Assembly: GCA_907163375.1 (NCBI GenBank)
Contig: CAJQUW010005236.1
Location: 248,001-312,000, forward strand
DNA length: 64,000 nucleotides
DNA from: Prostheceraeus crozeri
Taxonomy: Eukaryota > Platyhelminthes > Polycladida > Euryleptidae
Direction of reading: 5' to 3'
The position numbers and the translations under genes are program-made. The notes under the pieces are model-generated. The model searched no databases, was not told the DNA's origin, and worked only from the letters and a program-made list of their open reading frames with translations. Below, piece after piece: positions 32,201-43,814 of this stretch. Numbering within the stretch: position 1 is the stretch's first letter; each line of letters opens with the position of its first letter.

Positions 32201-32498
32201 GCGGAGCAGTACTTGCTTTATGAAATAAATACAGAAAATTCTGTTTTTATGTGCACAAGGGTTAAGCTTTCTAAATATCCATTCGATTCTCAATTGCTAT
32301 CGATTGAAGGGGTCAATGTCGTGCTTGCCAACTCCGAATCCTCGCCCGTCTTTGTTCAACATTGTAGGTTCAATGCCATCTCACTTGTAGTGTTCTATAC
32401 TGGGAACAGGCGTGACCATAGAATTAAAGAACCCTTTTATTTTCTAGATTTTTACATATATCTGCTTCCTCATCAAATTTATGCAACTGTGTTATTTG

Positions 32499-32523
32499 TC
32501 AACAGTTCTCTTTAATTTTTCAG
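32499..32523 (+). promoter_or_regulatory. 3' splice site before the zinc-finger coding exon
   Basis: A pyrimidine-rich tract, TTCTCTTTAATTTTTCAG, ends at 32523, 16 bases before the ATG. It implies that the 5' UTR continues in one or more upstream exons. Confidence 0.6.
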
Positions 32524-32539
32524 AGTTGGACAATCGGTT

Positions 32540-33607
32540 ATGAATTCATTACCTATTCCTCACGATTCTGAATCTATGAATGCGGGTACCATGGTAAAAA
32601 TGGACAGTCAGCAAATGTACCCGAAGATCAACGCAATCGGGAAGGAATGCTCAAAGATGGATGACCATATTGCAAAACCTGAATTAAAAAGTTTCCAATT
32701 GAAGTATCTTGCTGTAACACATACAATAAAACAAGAGACTCCAGAAGATGATGAGGGGATAGATTCAATCGTTAATCACGTGTGCTATCTTTGTGGCTCA
32801 AATTTTGATTCACCAGAGATTCTCGCGGATCACTTGCAAACTCATGACGAAGGGTACAGTGTGGATGTGAATAACTCATCGGAATCCATCAATAACGACT
32901 ATCCATTCATATGTGAAACTTGCGGAAAATCTTTTAAAACAGTGCGCTATCTTCATAATCATTTGAAGTACCACTCGATAGAGAGCGATGGCAACTTCAT
33001 GTGTGATATATGTGGTAAAACGTATAATCGATCATCTAATTTGCGAGAACATAAACGATCTCATTCAACACGACGCGATCATGTATGTGACATTTGTGGA
33101 AAATCCTTTAAAAGGAAGCAAACGCTAGTCATTCATATTAGATCGCACACAGGGGAGAAACCCTACATTTGCCAGTTTTGTGAAAAATCTTTCTGTCAAA
33201 TTGCCGGTCTTAAACGACATTTAGTAGTTCATACCATTGAGCGGCCATTCCTGTGCGAGTTATGTGATAAATCTTACTCATGTAGTGAAAGTTTGAACAT
33301 CCATATGAACACACATTCAGAAGAACGAAAGTTCAAATGTAACAAATGCGATAAGACCTACAGGCATAGATCTAATCTTCGAATGCATGTCAAATCGCAT
33401 GATGAGGTGATGCAGTATGTGTGTGACATGTGTGATAAGGGATTTTATAGACTGGAAACTCTGAAAAAACATTATCGCACGCATACTGGGGAAAGGCCTT
33501 ATGAGTGCAAGATCTGTGGTAAGTCTTTTGCACAATGGTCAACACGAAAAAATCATCTTCGAATTCACAAGGACGTTCTGGATGATCAACAAAAATCTTC
33601 ATCATGA
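32540..33607 (+). CDS. C2H2 zinc-finger protein, nine fingers
   Basis: An intact 355-residue frame, the best host gene in the window. Nine C2H2 fingers lie at about residues 82-102, 125-145, 155-175, 183-203, 211-231, 239-259, 267-287, 295-315 and 323-343. All keep Cx2C and Hx3H spacing. Most linkers are five to seven residues, two of them close to the TGEKP consensus (after fingers 4 and 8); longer spacers separate fingers 1-2 and 2-3. The 81-residue N-terminus has no KRAB, ZAD, BTB or SCAN domain that I can see, but has IKQE (63-66), a SUMO-attachment consensus. It is probably a nuclear DNA-binding transcription regulator. The ATG at 32540 is the first after a good splice acceptor, and all coding sequence appears to lie in one terminal exon. 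The long block of mobile DNA on both sides is typical of young zinc-finger loci. I cannot name an ortholog. Confidence 0.88.
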   Translation: MNSLPIPHDSESMNAGTMVKMDSQQMYPKINAIGKECSKMDDHIAKPELKSFQLKYLAVTHTIKQETPEDDEGIDSIVNHVCYLCGSNFDSPEILADHLQTHDEGYSVDVNNSSESINNDYPFICETCGKSFKTVRYLHNHLKYHSIESDGNFMCDICGKTYNRSSNLREHKRSHSTRRDHVCDICGKSFKRKQTLVIHIRSHTGEKPYICQFCEKSFCQIAGLKRHLVVHTIERPFLCELCDKSYSCSESLNIHMNTHSEERKFKCNKCDKTYRHRSNLRMHVKSHDEVMQYVCDMCDKGFYRLETLKKHYRTHTGERPYECKICGKSFAQWSTRKNHLRIHKDVLDDQQKSSS

Positions 33608-34015
33608 GCGGATATTAAGCAGACACTTGATAGTATTGCTGTTCTTAGTTCTTTCATCGATACTATTGTTACATTTCGTAATTCTGCCGTGTCCTTCAAC
33701 TTCTACGGATATAGTAGACTTTCACAGAGAACCTAGTTCTTAATGAACAAGAAATATGTTCCGAGTAATGTTAATTGTAGGCTACTTCTGCACTAAAAGA
33801 CAATTTTCTGTTATGAAAATTGTTGAAAATGCTGAATTCCATGTGCGTATACCATGTCACGCACTCAAGATGCATATTTCATAACTTGATCCCATAAGAA
33901 AGTTATTGGCATAAGCCTGAGAATTCAAAGATTTTGAACTAGTGCTCCAATGCTCCCTAAAAGTTGATAAGATGAAAGATAGTTATACTCTTTTTGGTTG
34001 CTATATTTAACAACC

Positions 34016-34021
34016 AATAAA
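34016..34021 (+). terminator. Candidate polyadenylation signal of the zinc-finger gene
   Basis: The first AATAAA I find downstream of the zinc-finger stop, 409 bases away, in an AT-rich 3' UTR and followed by a T-rich run. Confidence 0.45.
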
Positions 34022-35259
34022 GAGTTTTTTTTAGATTGATTGAAGTCATAACCTGTGTGAGATACTGACAAGTAGTATCTATTCAAATTTACTATCGTAT
34101 TCTTATTACTGTTATATTTCATCTCTGTTGTACATATATGCATCGTACTTTGATGACTGGAAGACCTCATCCTGCTAATTGCCACTGATTGGTGTAGTCA
34201 CTCAATTGATGCATGTAGCCAGTTGCCCTCATAGAGTTGTTGAGAATTGGAAAAGGGTGATCAATCTGATTCGGCACTCCTTGAAAAATCTTACCGGTGT
34301 TGTGAATTTACCCCTAGATAAGCGTTTGGGTCCATAAATTAATCATAATTTTTCTCAAAATCGAAAGTTTCCCGCATTAATTAACGTTTAGACTTCAAAA
34401 AGTAAAGTACATTCATTATGAAGGTCTCTGTTTTCCTTAAGGTCAATTGCCTTAATACATATCCATAGTCATGCATTCTTTCCTTGATAAAGAATGCTAT
34501 AGTGGTTCGCTCTGATTTGTGTAATGGAAAAGTGATGGATTTCAGATATCCCTATTTATGTCCATAATTATTGAATAGCATAATTTAACCCTGAATAATT
34601 CTTAATAGAGGGAATTAAGCAGTGTTCATTGGTCAGTCTAATTGAAGTGGAGAATGTGTGTCAATTAAAGAGGAAATTTTCAAGATACCTACGAGTTCAA
34701 GTCGATAATGGTTTAGAATTTTTGAATTATTCATTGCAATGGTTATGTGTCATAGCCAATATTAGTTATGTTATAAGCTTAAATCACTGGAATATTCGAT
34801 ATTTTGTAATTTCGATATCCTCATTTTGCAGTATTTTTTGATATTCTGGCTGAAATAAATATTTTGACGTGCCTTCATTGTTTTCCTTCACTGATCCCGT
34901 AAGTCACAAAGCATGGACTGGCCCCCCATTGAAGTAAAGAGAAGCTCTGATTGATATAAATCCTGGTCTTAAACATAGAGTACGGTGATAAGTAAGGCCT
35001 AGGCTATATGTAGATAGTTTTGAAGTTTTCTACCATGCTAAATGGGTCTGCCAAGTCTATTGTCTCAAATTATTAACTATAATGAATCCTACCGTCTAAA
35101 GAAATCACTGCAAAATTGAGTTATGGCCTATAATGGTTAGAATCATAACACTCAACGCGCTCGCAGTTAGGATTCAACTATAGTAATATCTAATGTGGAT
35201 TGAAGCAATTTTTGTAGCTAATCATATTTTTTTCTAATCTGAATTGTATTAGACCCATC
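34022..35259. other. No gene recognised
   Basis: AT-rich intergenic sequence between the zinc-finger 3' UTR and the Tc1 element. No frame or repeat stands out. Confidence 0.45.
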
Positions 35260-35261
35260 TA

Positions 35262-36703
35262 CAGTTGCGGCCATGAAGTCTGCAACACTGCCTTATGAAG
35301 TGAAAAATTACTGCAACTTGTTGTGAGTCGATGCATCCTTGGTCTGAACGTCTCTTAGCTGATTTCTATGCCTGAGCTGTCAATGTTGTTGACAAAGTTT
35401 TGAATAGGTAAATAATAGATATCTCATTGCATTCTGCAAATTCAAATTTGAAAGCAAGCTGTGAATTCAGTTTATCTTCCATTTTGCACGCCTGCGGCAT
35501 CATGGAAGGACGCAATGAGATTCGATGCAAAATTATAGCACTTTTTGAACACACAGAGAAGTCACAAGCCGAAATTGCCAATGATTTGAATATCAGCAAA
35601 TCGACACTGAGCAGAACTATCAGTCGCTACCAACAAACTGGATGCTACGAGACGAATTATCAAAACTGTGGACCCAAAGAAAAATTCAATGAAAGAGATT
35701 TGCGCCGAGTGAAGCATTTGGTTGTCCAAAATCCCAGATCGAGTGCGAAGGACATTTTACGTGACTATCAAGCTGGGGCATCCGGTGACGAATCCATCAA
35801 CATCAACAGCGAAAGAACAATGCGACGTGTGTTGAACATTGCCGGATGTAAAGTTATTAAACCTTGTCGACGTCCTTTTTTGAGCAATGCTCAAATTGAG
35901 AAGCGTCTCAAGTGGGCTAGGGAGCACCAATCGTGCAGTGAAGAAGATTGGCAAATGTCATCTTTAGTGATGAGACTATTTTAGAAATCAGTGACAACTG
36001 TCCTCGGTAGCCTATGTGAGAATAGTAGATGGACAGCCTTTGAGAACAGAACACTTTAACAAGACGACAAAGCATCCTACCAGCGTGATGATTCGGGCAT
36101 GTTTCTCAATTCATGGCACCGGACGGGCTCATGTTGTTGAAGGAAACATGAACAGTCAGATGTACATCGACGAAATTATTGACGGAAGAGTGGTTCAGCA
36201 AATTCGTGATTGGTTCCCCAGCGGAAGCGGTATTTTTCAACAGGACAACGCTCCGGCACATGTGAGTAAGCTCAGCATGCAACACTTCTCGTCGAAACAT
36301 CCAACTTCTCACCTGGCCTCCTTCGTCTCCGGACCTTAATCCGATTGAAAATCTATGGAGCATTATTAAACGTGTAAAACAATTACCAGCCTCAAACAAA
36401 CAAACTCTGATTGCAAACTTTCTCCATATTTGGCACCATGACGAAGAAATCAGTGATTTTTGTGCAAAATTGGTTCATTCCATGCCATCAAGAATTAATT
36501 AACGCTGTCATCAAAGCGAGGGGCACCCAAACCAAGTACTAGCTTCTTCATCGTTGTTGTTTATTACTGTTCTGTTTAAAATTGTTATGAGTCTTTATTG
36601 GTTACATGATTGAATAATACTATGTTAAAATCTACACATAGAAAGAGAAATGTTGTTTTTTCTACTCTATGAGACGGTGTTGCAAACTTCATGGCCGCAA
36701 CTA
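35262..36703 (+). mobile_element. Tc1/mariner element with both termini
   Basis: A 1442-bp element. The left end CAGTTGCGGCCATGAAGTCT and the inverted right end (TAGTTGCGGCCATGAAGTTT when complemented) match at 18 of 20 bases, and the match continues through GCAACAC. TA dinucleotides at 35260-35261 and 36704-36705 are the expected target duplication. It holds one transposase gene with several frameshifts. Complete in length but inactive. Confidence 0.9.
35502..36542 (+). pseudogene. Tc1-type transposase with frameshifts
   Basis: The gene starts at the ATG at 35502 (MEGRNEIRCKI). The N-terminus has a helix-turn-helix (KSQAEIANDLNISKSTLSRT, about residues 20-40) and a second paired-like domain. 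The first frame breaks after WQ near 35955, where the DDE core begins; in the next frame SDET supplies the first Asp. From 36016 the frame carries SVMIRACFSIHGTG and FQQDNAPAHVS, the second Asp. Another shift near 36310 leads to PDLNPIENLW, the third residue, at DD34E-like spacing. A last shift near 36500 precedes the AVIKARGTQTKY ending, with TAG at 36540-36542. The protein would cut and paste the element at TA sites. Three small indels make it non-functional. Confidence 0.88.
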
Positions 36704-36705
36704 TA

Positions 36706-37238
36706 GGTCTACTGTCCATCCCTAAAGTTAATTATAATCATTGTCTTTTATTTTCCGGAAAAACACCAGTTGTATGATATTGTGTTATTTAAAATACACA
36801 AGCTTTCGGTGGCCGTGCTGCACACCTTATTCATGTGAGACATGAAGTGACTCTTTCACGATGCAATCTACACATTTGAACAACATTCACTTAAATATAT
36901 GGAGCGACCTATGCCAAACAATTATTACCCAGAGATGATAAAAAGAAATAAAATTATGACTTACCACCCAGTTGGAAGAATATTCAACATAATCATTGTC
37001 TTTGATTGTGATATTTTGCTCTTTCAGTGCCGGTACTTGAAATGACATTATCAAGTTCAATAAAGTCTCCTATTTATAAGGCTAAGGATTATAACGGTTG
37101 TCCTGTCCCAGAAAAAAAATTTTGCTCCACCTGCCAAGCAGGGTTTCTGGACCCCTATTGCTCCCATGTACTATTATCACTTTTTGATGCCAAGTTATCG
37201 ACTTAATTTCATATGCAACCTTTAAAGCACACCAATGC
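36706..37238. other. No gene recognised
   Basis: AT-rich spacer between the Tc1 element and the hAT-like element. It may include the 3' continuation of the minus-strand LINE at 39133-39800, but I cannot read it. Confidence 0.35.
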
Positions 37239-37605
37239 TTAGAAACCAGGGATGCGGAGTCCTATCATTTTTGCTGGAGTCGGAGTCCTATCAACTGATA
37301 GGACTCCGGCCTATAACTAGACCCGAAATGTAATACAAACAAATTATCTATTCTCGTGCATATGGCTGTCACTGTCTTCATATCAATTTTCTCCGTCAAA
37401 CAAAAGTACAGAGACAGCAGTGCATGCAAAGCTTGAAATAGTTCAGGGAATGACCCGTGATAGTGAAAAAGGGATTGTCTTTTCAGTTGGTGATTCAGTA
37501 GAGAAGACAAGCCTTCTAGCCTCGATCACACCTACGCGCTAAGGGTCACATAAGAGATAAAAATAAAATACCAGTTCGTTTGGAACATAATTACCTCTCA
37601 CCGTC

Positions 37606-37806
37606 ATGCTAATCGTGTGTGATGGGTCCTCCAAAGCACATATTAAAATCGAAAGTGTACTCATATTTTTTGAGAAGGATGGGGGATTTTCCTACCTGGT
37701 AGAGACTGGAAAAAAGCCGTGTGAAGCACACATCAAGAAGATGGGAGGAGCCGAGTCGCATGCATCCAACTTAAAGCGACATTTGATAAACTTTCATCGA
37801 AAATGA
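37606..37806 (+). pseudogene. BED-type zinc-finger fragment of a hAT transposase
   Basis: A 66-residue frame whose middle and end resemble a BED finger: EKDGGFSYLVE, then KPCEAH and ASNLKRHLINFH. The CxxC pair is imperfect, with one Cys followed by His. BED fingers sit at the N-terminus of hAT transposases and bind the element ends. The catalytic part is absent, so this is a remnant in a deletion derivative. The function is inferred from the pattern and from the surrounding hAT-like ends. Confidence 0.5.
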
Positions 37807-37919
37807 TTGATAATTGATGCAATAATCAGTAAATAAAAAAATTCAGGTAAGCCTGTAATGATCTGTGATGTAGGCTACCAGTTAATTTTTCAAAAAAACT
37901 AAGCTTATATACTTGCCAC

Positions 37920-39038
37920 TAGGGTTTACAATCCAGGGATCTCGACCCGGGATTACGTCTTCGAGATCTCGAGGTATTTCGAGATATTTGAAAGATTGGC
38001 CCTGAGTTCCTTCTAAGTGACATAGTTAAGAGAGTCAATGGCTTTTTTGAAAATGCATCTTAATTTTTTATGTTCCAAGTTTGATAAATTGCCAATGTGC
38101 TGTATTTGCCGAGCCAGCTGGTTAAGCCTCGTTCACACGATGACACTAGTGTCGTAACATTAATGCCGAGGAGCAGCGCGAAATCTGGGCTAAATCAATG
38201 CCGTGACACAAACCGTTCAGACGCTAATAAACAGTGTTGTGACACTGCTACTAGTATTGCTTCTGTAAACTGAAAATACTTCGTAAATTGATAGCTGAAA
38301 GACAAATCACAACGATTTAAAATAACGACTAAAGGCCCGTTCAAGGCTCGTTCAGACAGAGCTAGGTTTGCGGTTTGCGGTCTTTGAGGGAAAAACCGTC
38401 GAAGAAACCGTCATTCAACCCAGCGAGTCTCCCGAATTCGCTCTATTGACACGTCACCGGACTGCTACTGCAGCTGCGCTGTGTTGGTTTTCACACATCG
38501 ACAATGAGTTGTGTCTCGGTGATTAATTGACGGTGAAAGACAATTTGAAAAAATCATCAGTTATCGACAAAATGACATTGCAGTTGTATTCATCTTGTTG
38601 TTGTGATGACGACAACGTTTCGTTCATCAAAATCGACCCAGTGGTTCAGAAGTTATGTCAAAAAATGCATTTGTTCTCTAAGTGAATGTATGCTCAACTG
38701 ATAAGTGAGTACCGTTGACAGAAAGTCTTCGAAACACAAAATTGGCGATAGCTCAGCTAATATTACATCAAATTTAACAAAATAGACTTCATTTTACTTG
38801 TCATTTCATGATTGTGAAGATGGTGCAGACAGTTGCTTACACATATATAGAAAATCTTTTGCCAATACTCATTATCACATCAGTTGACAAGCACGTATCG
38901 TCTTTTGAAATATTTCTTGAAACTTAATGATCAAAAACATATACAGTATATATAAATCTCGATCGAGATCCCGGGATTGCGATTAGCCAGTCTCGAAAAT
39001 CCCGGGATTGAGAAAACGGCTCGAGATTGTAAACCCTA
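37920..39038. mobile_element. Nested hAT-type MITE with perfect 8-bp target duplication
   Basis: The ends TAGGGTTTACAATC and GATTGTAAACCCTA are perfect 14-bp inverted repeats. CTTGCCAC occurs directly on both sides (37912-37919 and 39039-39046), an exact 8-bp duplication as made by hAT transposases. Subterminal blocks with CCCGGGAT and TCTCGA also mirror each other. The 1119-bp body has no transposase frame. It lies wholly inside the element at 37247-39132 and is therefore younger. Confidence 0.9.
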
Positions 39039-39132
39039 CTTGCCACCCGGAGTCCGCGTCCTATCAAAAGCCGGAGTCCTATCAACCCACGGAGTCGGAG
39101 TCCTATCAAAATGATAGGACTCCGCATCCCTG

Positions 39133-39800
39133 TTCCAAATCCTTTCTCATTTCTTCCAGCACGATCTTCTCAAGAATTTTAGATGGTATTGAATGAAGTA
39201 AGTGAAATTGGGCGCAATCTGGACAGTTGGACTGGTTTTGATTTTGGGACAGGTATAATCACAGACTCCTTCCACATCTGCGGTAGCGTAGCCTGAGGCC
39301 TGCATGATGTCACTCAACGGTTTGGAAATAAAGAGAGCATGATCTTTATAGAATCTGAATGGTATTAAGTCAGCCCCTGAGTTCTTGTTCGACTTAATGG
39401 TAGACAGATGCCTCATCACCGTAAATTCACTCACATTTATTGTCCAGTCATTATCTGCAAAATTGATCACATTTGATTCAAAACTTGAAGTGCGGTTTTG
39501 ACAAGACGCAAATTCATTTGCAATTAGAGTCACTGTGTTTTGTAAACCACCATGTACTTTGGTTGAAATATGAGGCTATCCAGCGCGTGCTTCTTATCGT
39601 TTGCGCCCGTATTAGCTGCTAGAAGCTTCCAGATGCCATTTGGTTTTGATTTGAGACTTTCTGCCCAAGTAATTTTAGCGTTATAAATTTCTTTTTGAAC
39701 TTTTTCTTTGAAATAAGCATACATCTGCCAATCTCTAATTATTAATGAGCATTGCCTCTCCAGGATCATGACGCAGAGGATTTGTAGTATACTATTCCAA
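39133..39800 (-). pseudogene. LINE F: pre-RT and early RT fragment of CR1/Jockey style
   Basis: The minus strand encodes a YFKEKVQKEIYNAKITWAES segment (about 39640-39710) and the linker KPNGIWKLLAANTG. It then encodes TVMRHLSTIKSNKNSGADLI (about 39355-39410) with FRFYKDHA and KPLSDIM. After a frame change it reads VIIPVPKSKPV and LRPISLTSF (about 39200-39260). These are the residues just before and at the start of RT in CR1/Jockey-group LINEs. The fragment ends at 39133, exactly where the hAT-like element begins, which implies that the hAT element inserted into the LINE or that they share a breakpoint. Confidence 0.65.
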
Positions 39801-39902
39801 AGATATTCAACATTATAAAGGGCTAGATAGGAAATAGACGTGCTTTTACCTTGTGTGCAACGAAGCCATTGAAAATCAGCTGATATTGCATGAATTTGAA
39901 AA
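39801..39902. other. Upstream LINE F flank
   Basis: May continue the LINE F linker region in a broken frame. Nothing firm. Confidence 0.25.
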
Positions 39903-39904
39903 TA

Positions 39905-40282
39905 CACTAGGTGACATTGCCATGCGTAATTACGGACCATCCCAAACATCCGTGGTTAAGGGCAGTTTATGCTTCAACGCGTGTACATGTGCGTTGCACT
40001 AGCAATCACGTGATCTGATGCTGTCAAAACATGGGGAATGTTTATGAATACGCGCGGGCGAGCTTTTATGGTTTACACGTCGTCTGCGGTTGTCCGCGTT
40101 GCCGCTTAAACCACGGATGAACCGCTAAGCATGTTCTGTCTTCCCTGATCATGAAACTGAGGTACCATCACATTGTATGTTGCAGCAATGTCACGCGTAG
40201 CCACGGATGTTTAGGGTCATGTGCAATTACGCGTAGTTTAAGCATGAATTACGCGTAATTGAGCGTGGCATGTCACCTAGTG
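39905..40282. mobile_element. TA-flanked MITE with inverted repeats
   Basis: Ends CACTAGGTGACAT and ATGTCACCTAGTG are inverted; counting outward, AAAATACACTAGGTGACAT matches for 19 bases on both sides. TA dinucleotides at 39903-39904 and 40283-40284 fit a Tc1/mariner-type duplication. A longer fold-back is visible inside (CATCCGTGG near 39947 and CCACGGATG near 40201; repeated GCGTAATT blocks). 378 bp, no coding capacity. Confidence 0.75.
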
Positions 40283-40284
40283 TA

Positions 40285-41589
40285 TTTTGTAAGCGAGCAA
40301 CAAATAATCCTTTTCATTACCTCTTTTTAGCAATTACAGAACTAAAATGTATTCTAATAATAAATCAAGAAACTTCTTATGTATGTCTAAAAACAACCTC
40401 CAAATTGCAAAAAATAATAGTCTAGCATTCTACTTTTTCAGATGTTTTGCAAAACGCAGTTGTAAATAAGAGTACCCTGTTGATACAGTTCTTTCAATTG
40501 CATTATTTTATGACAGCTGATTATTAAATCTGAAGTGCGCATGTTATACCGGAATAACAATTGGAATAACACAAATGAAAACTAATTGTTTCATTTTTAG
40601 ATGAAAGCAGAGTGAAGTTCACTTACAATTCACCAAATACATGACTAAATGACTTTTCTGAACAGATAATGAACCACGTCTTTACTTTTGATCATGCAAG
40701 TAGATTGTTTCTTTGTAATGAGTACGGGGCCTGTCTGTGGTTGAACATGTATATCGTTGCTGTGCCCAGGGTGCCCGGCCACACCAGACGCGATTGCAAA
40801 GTTTGGCAATAATCTAACGTGCATATGTAATTTTGCGGTAGGAAATTACATGATACAACAGAAAAAAGAAATATATGAATTATCATAAAATTTGATATGA
40901 AATTGGCTTAAGCAAATAAAAACAAACGACATGCGTATGTTATAGAATGCACATTGATAACATCTTTGACAGTGACAGACCTGCGATGATCGATTCCACT
41001 TGGACCTAAAATGCCCTTTTCTATTAATTATTTGCAATACATAGATCTATATTGTAGTTTCAGCCTGGTGAATAGCTCGAAGAGCGTTGTTCACATGGGT
41101 GAGCCTTATTAATAGCTAATTCCTCACTGTAATACTCAGATTCTCACTAAATTTGTTAATAGTCATGAATTCTACAGAGGGAGTTGAGTATTCATCAACA
41201 CCCCATCAGTCTTCATCCGAATATTTTTTCTTCCAAATTGATAATACTGCATTAAATTGCTGTATTACCGCTCTCATCTTTAACAATTTTTTTCAGAGAA
41301 ACTACTGAATTTCTTGAAACTCATCATATAATATCAGTGAATATGCTTTATATCATATGCCATTTCCAAGGCTTTTTGCACACCGCACAGTCGACAAAAC
41401 TGCAATTTCGCACCATTGCCGTAATGCTTTCTTTATACCACGATAAGGACCGTACTAAAATGGGTTTAAATTTACGCATTATTATCACATTCGGCACTGC
41501 GGGTCACAACTCGAGTTCATTTGATAAAATCGATACTGCATACACATGGCGGATTTAATTATTGCCACCTAATGCAAGGCCCTTTTGAT
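40285..41589. other. No gene recognised
   Basis: AT-rich sequence with only short frames and no convincing repeat or splice-linked exon. Confidence 0.4.
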
Positions 41590-42215
41590 CCCGAAGCGAA
41601 ATTTTCACGACAATCTGAATTTTCCTGTCATTCCCATAGTTGACTCCCTTGACTTACTTGGAGTTCGCTGTAAGTCTCGATGGCATTGGTCTGACCACAT
41701 GGACAAAATAGTTCAGTCTGCTTCAAAGCGCATGTACGTATGCGTGTTCTGAAGCCGTGCATCTCAAAAAGTGATCTTCTAGCTGTATATAAAACTTCTA
41801 TACGCTCTGTCTTTGAGTATTGTTGCCCATTATGTGCTGGGTTATCATGTATTGATGCTGCCCGTATTAATGTCTTCAACGCAGATTTCACCGCATTATT
41901 TGCGGCAACGAATGACGAAGTACCTGCCTGGAGCATGCACATTCTCGTAGAGAAACATTGACCGATACATTCTTTCACAACATAATGGAAGCCAGCCACA
42001 TTCTTCACGATCTTTTGCCACTCATGTCTCGTGCATGTCGACTTTTGCTTCCAGAATTTCCGAACTATGCGACGTATGAACTCTTTTGTGCTTTATGACT
42101 AGACGCTTTAATGACCATTTTTGTAGCTAATCTCATTGATATATTCTTCCTCGATATTTTTTTTCTTTGTGAAACTTTGATATACCTTCCGATTTTCATT
42201 TTAAAAAATAAATGC
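41590..42215 (+). pseudogene. LINE G: 3'-terminal fragment of CR1/Jockey style
   Basis: The plus strand encodes SLDLLGVRCKSRWHWSDHMDK (split over about 41650-41710), then, after a frame change, RVLKPCISKSDLLAVYKTSI and RSVFEYCCPLCAGLS (about 41741-41850). Further decayed sequence reads LTDTFFHNIMEASHILHDLL and ELFCAL. This is the thumb and C-terminal segment after the RT core. An AATAAA-rich end near 42205-42212 probably marks the element 3' end. It is the same style as 28690-29075. Confidence 0.65.
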
Positions 42216-42545
42216 GCACATTTATTAGGTCAAGCATTTAAACCTACAGTGCATCAGACACCCAATTAGAATCTTTTCATTTATTATCACAAATGATAAA
42301 CAACCTCCAAATTTTCACAAACGCGTGCCATTTCGAACATGCCCAAAAATCGGAATATGTAGTTAGCCATATTGTAGGCCTAGTGACTTCCGTCGCTAAA
42401 TCTGTTGGAAGACTAGAAAATAAGCAGCAGAGCAAAACTAAAAGTTGAATGGACTGCATCCTCTATGCGATAATACCCGAAGCAACTTGTCCAAGTCACT
42501 ACACCCAAATTTTGCGGGGTTGTTGATAAGGTTCCTAGACATTTT
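42216..42545. other. No gene recognised
   Basis: Short spacer between LINE G and the hAT element at 42554. Confidence 0.35.
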
Positions 42546-42553
42546 GTCTAGAC

Positions 42554-43806
42554 CAGGGGTGCGCAACGTGCGGCCGTAACAATGAGCAGTAAATGAAAAA
42601 GAATATTATATATGTATATTGAAAACTATTTCTGGAGTTCAATGCAATCGAAAAACAATCGTCGCTATAGTAGCATACTAGTCACCTTGTAACTGTCGAA
42701 CACCTTTATGCCCATGCTGCTTGGAAAAATGCGCGCCCGCAGGCGCGATGAGGGCGTTCAAGCAGTTCGATAACTCATGAATAGAATATGCGCTCAACCA
42801 ATAATTTAGTGTGCGGTTCGACGACTTCAACACACTTGCTCCTAAAATAAAACTCGCCGCACCTGATCCAGATAGAAGAGGTTTCATTCGAACTTCAGAT
42901 GGAAGTGATCGAGATGAAAGCGAATGATTGTCTTGTGAAACAGTTCGAAAATGATGGTATTTTGCATGAAATATGGAAATCAGCTGTGGAATATCCAAGA
43001 TTGCAAGAGTTGGCCCAAAATGTTTTAGTTTTACTATTTGGAAGCGCATATGTATGCGAGCCAGCGTTCTCTAAATTGAAGTTCATAAAGAACAAGTACC
43101 GGACGCGCTGAACAAAAAACAATCTCGAGAATAGTTTATGTTTAATGACATCCTCTCAAATGCCTGATTTTCACAGTTTGGTCAACGACGGACAGCAGCA
43201 AGTTAGTCACTGAGTCTTACACTGATGCTGTAATTTCTTTACGAGATATTATATTTCTACCTATTTAGATTTTGTGTATTTTCATAAATATAATATGTTA
43301 AAATTTCAGTTGTGTTTTTATTTCACATTTATCATTAAATGTAAAACTCACGTTTTGGGTTGAGAAAGAACAGCATGATTAGTATAATAAGATACTTCAT
43401 AACTTCGATAATAGCGCTAGGTAGGCAGGCTTATATGCTAGTTAATGTCTAGAATAGAGCGGCTTTGTGATGAATGAATGAATTTTGTATGGCTCATGAT
43501 TCCTTTATGAATTATTACAGTAGCTTAATAAAGTATTTTCTCCTTCGGTTGTCTTTACAAAAACATGCTTTCAACTTTTCAAGTACTAACACCTTAAGCT
43601 TAACGCCGATCGTATATGGGTTAACTGGCGAAGTAGGCCTTTATGCGATTTTCACTGTATCATTCATGAGGGAAAGCTAATTTGAGTGGTGGAATATAAA
43701 AAGGATTGGCTATTGACCTAGTTGTTTGCACACATATTAAATGAGGCCGTGATTCTATCGGCCTTCGAAATGGCGGCCGAAAAATGTAAAAGGTTGCGCA
43801 TCCCTG
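42554..43806 (+). mobile_element. hAT element, internally deleted, with perfect 8-bp target duplication
   Basis: The ends CAGGGGTGCGCAACG and (complemented) CAGGGATGCGCAACC match at 13 of 15 bases. GTCTAGAC lies directly on both sides (42546-42553 and 43807-43814), a perfect and palindromic 8-bp duplication. The body is 1253 bp and retains only the C-terminal part of a transposase. The two ends also share GCGGCC motifs just inside the repeats. Confidence 0.9.
42850..43214 (+). pseudogene. hAT transposase C-terminal dimerisation domain
   Basis: The plus strand encodes YPRLQELAQNVLVLLFGSAYV then CEPAFSKLKFIKNKYRTR (about 42990-43108), the hAT C-terminal signature (LFGSTYxCExxFSxMxxIKxKxRSRL) found in ZBED5- and GTF2IRD2-like proteins. 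A TGA at 43109-43111 interrupts it, after which NNLENSLCLMTSSQMPDFHSL continues in the same frame to a stop near 43212. The N-terminal BED finger and catalytic residues are missing. The domain normally mediates transposase dimers. Confidence 0.8.
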
Positions 43807-43814
43807 GTCTAGAC

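Larger units (their letters stand above)
37247..39132 (+). mobile_element. hAT-like element with a BED-finger remnant, itself split by a second element
   Basis: The left end CAGGGATGCGGAGTCCTATC and the right end (same 20 bases on the opposite strand) form a perfect inverted repeat that extends to about 25 bp. Copies of CGGAGTCCTATCA crowd both ends in both orientations, as subterminal binding sites do in hAT elements. The flanks TTAGAAAC (37239-37246) and TTCCAAAT (39133-39140) agree at only 5 of 8 bases, so the target duplication is decayed or rearranged. Without the nested insert the element is about 760 bp and could not encode a full transposase. Confidence 0.75.
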
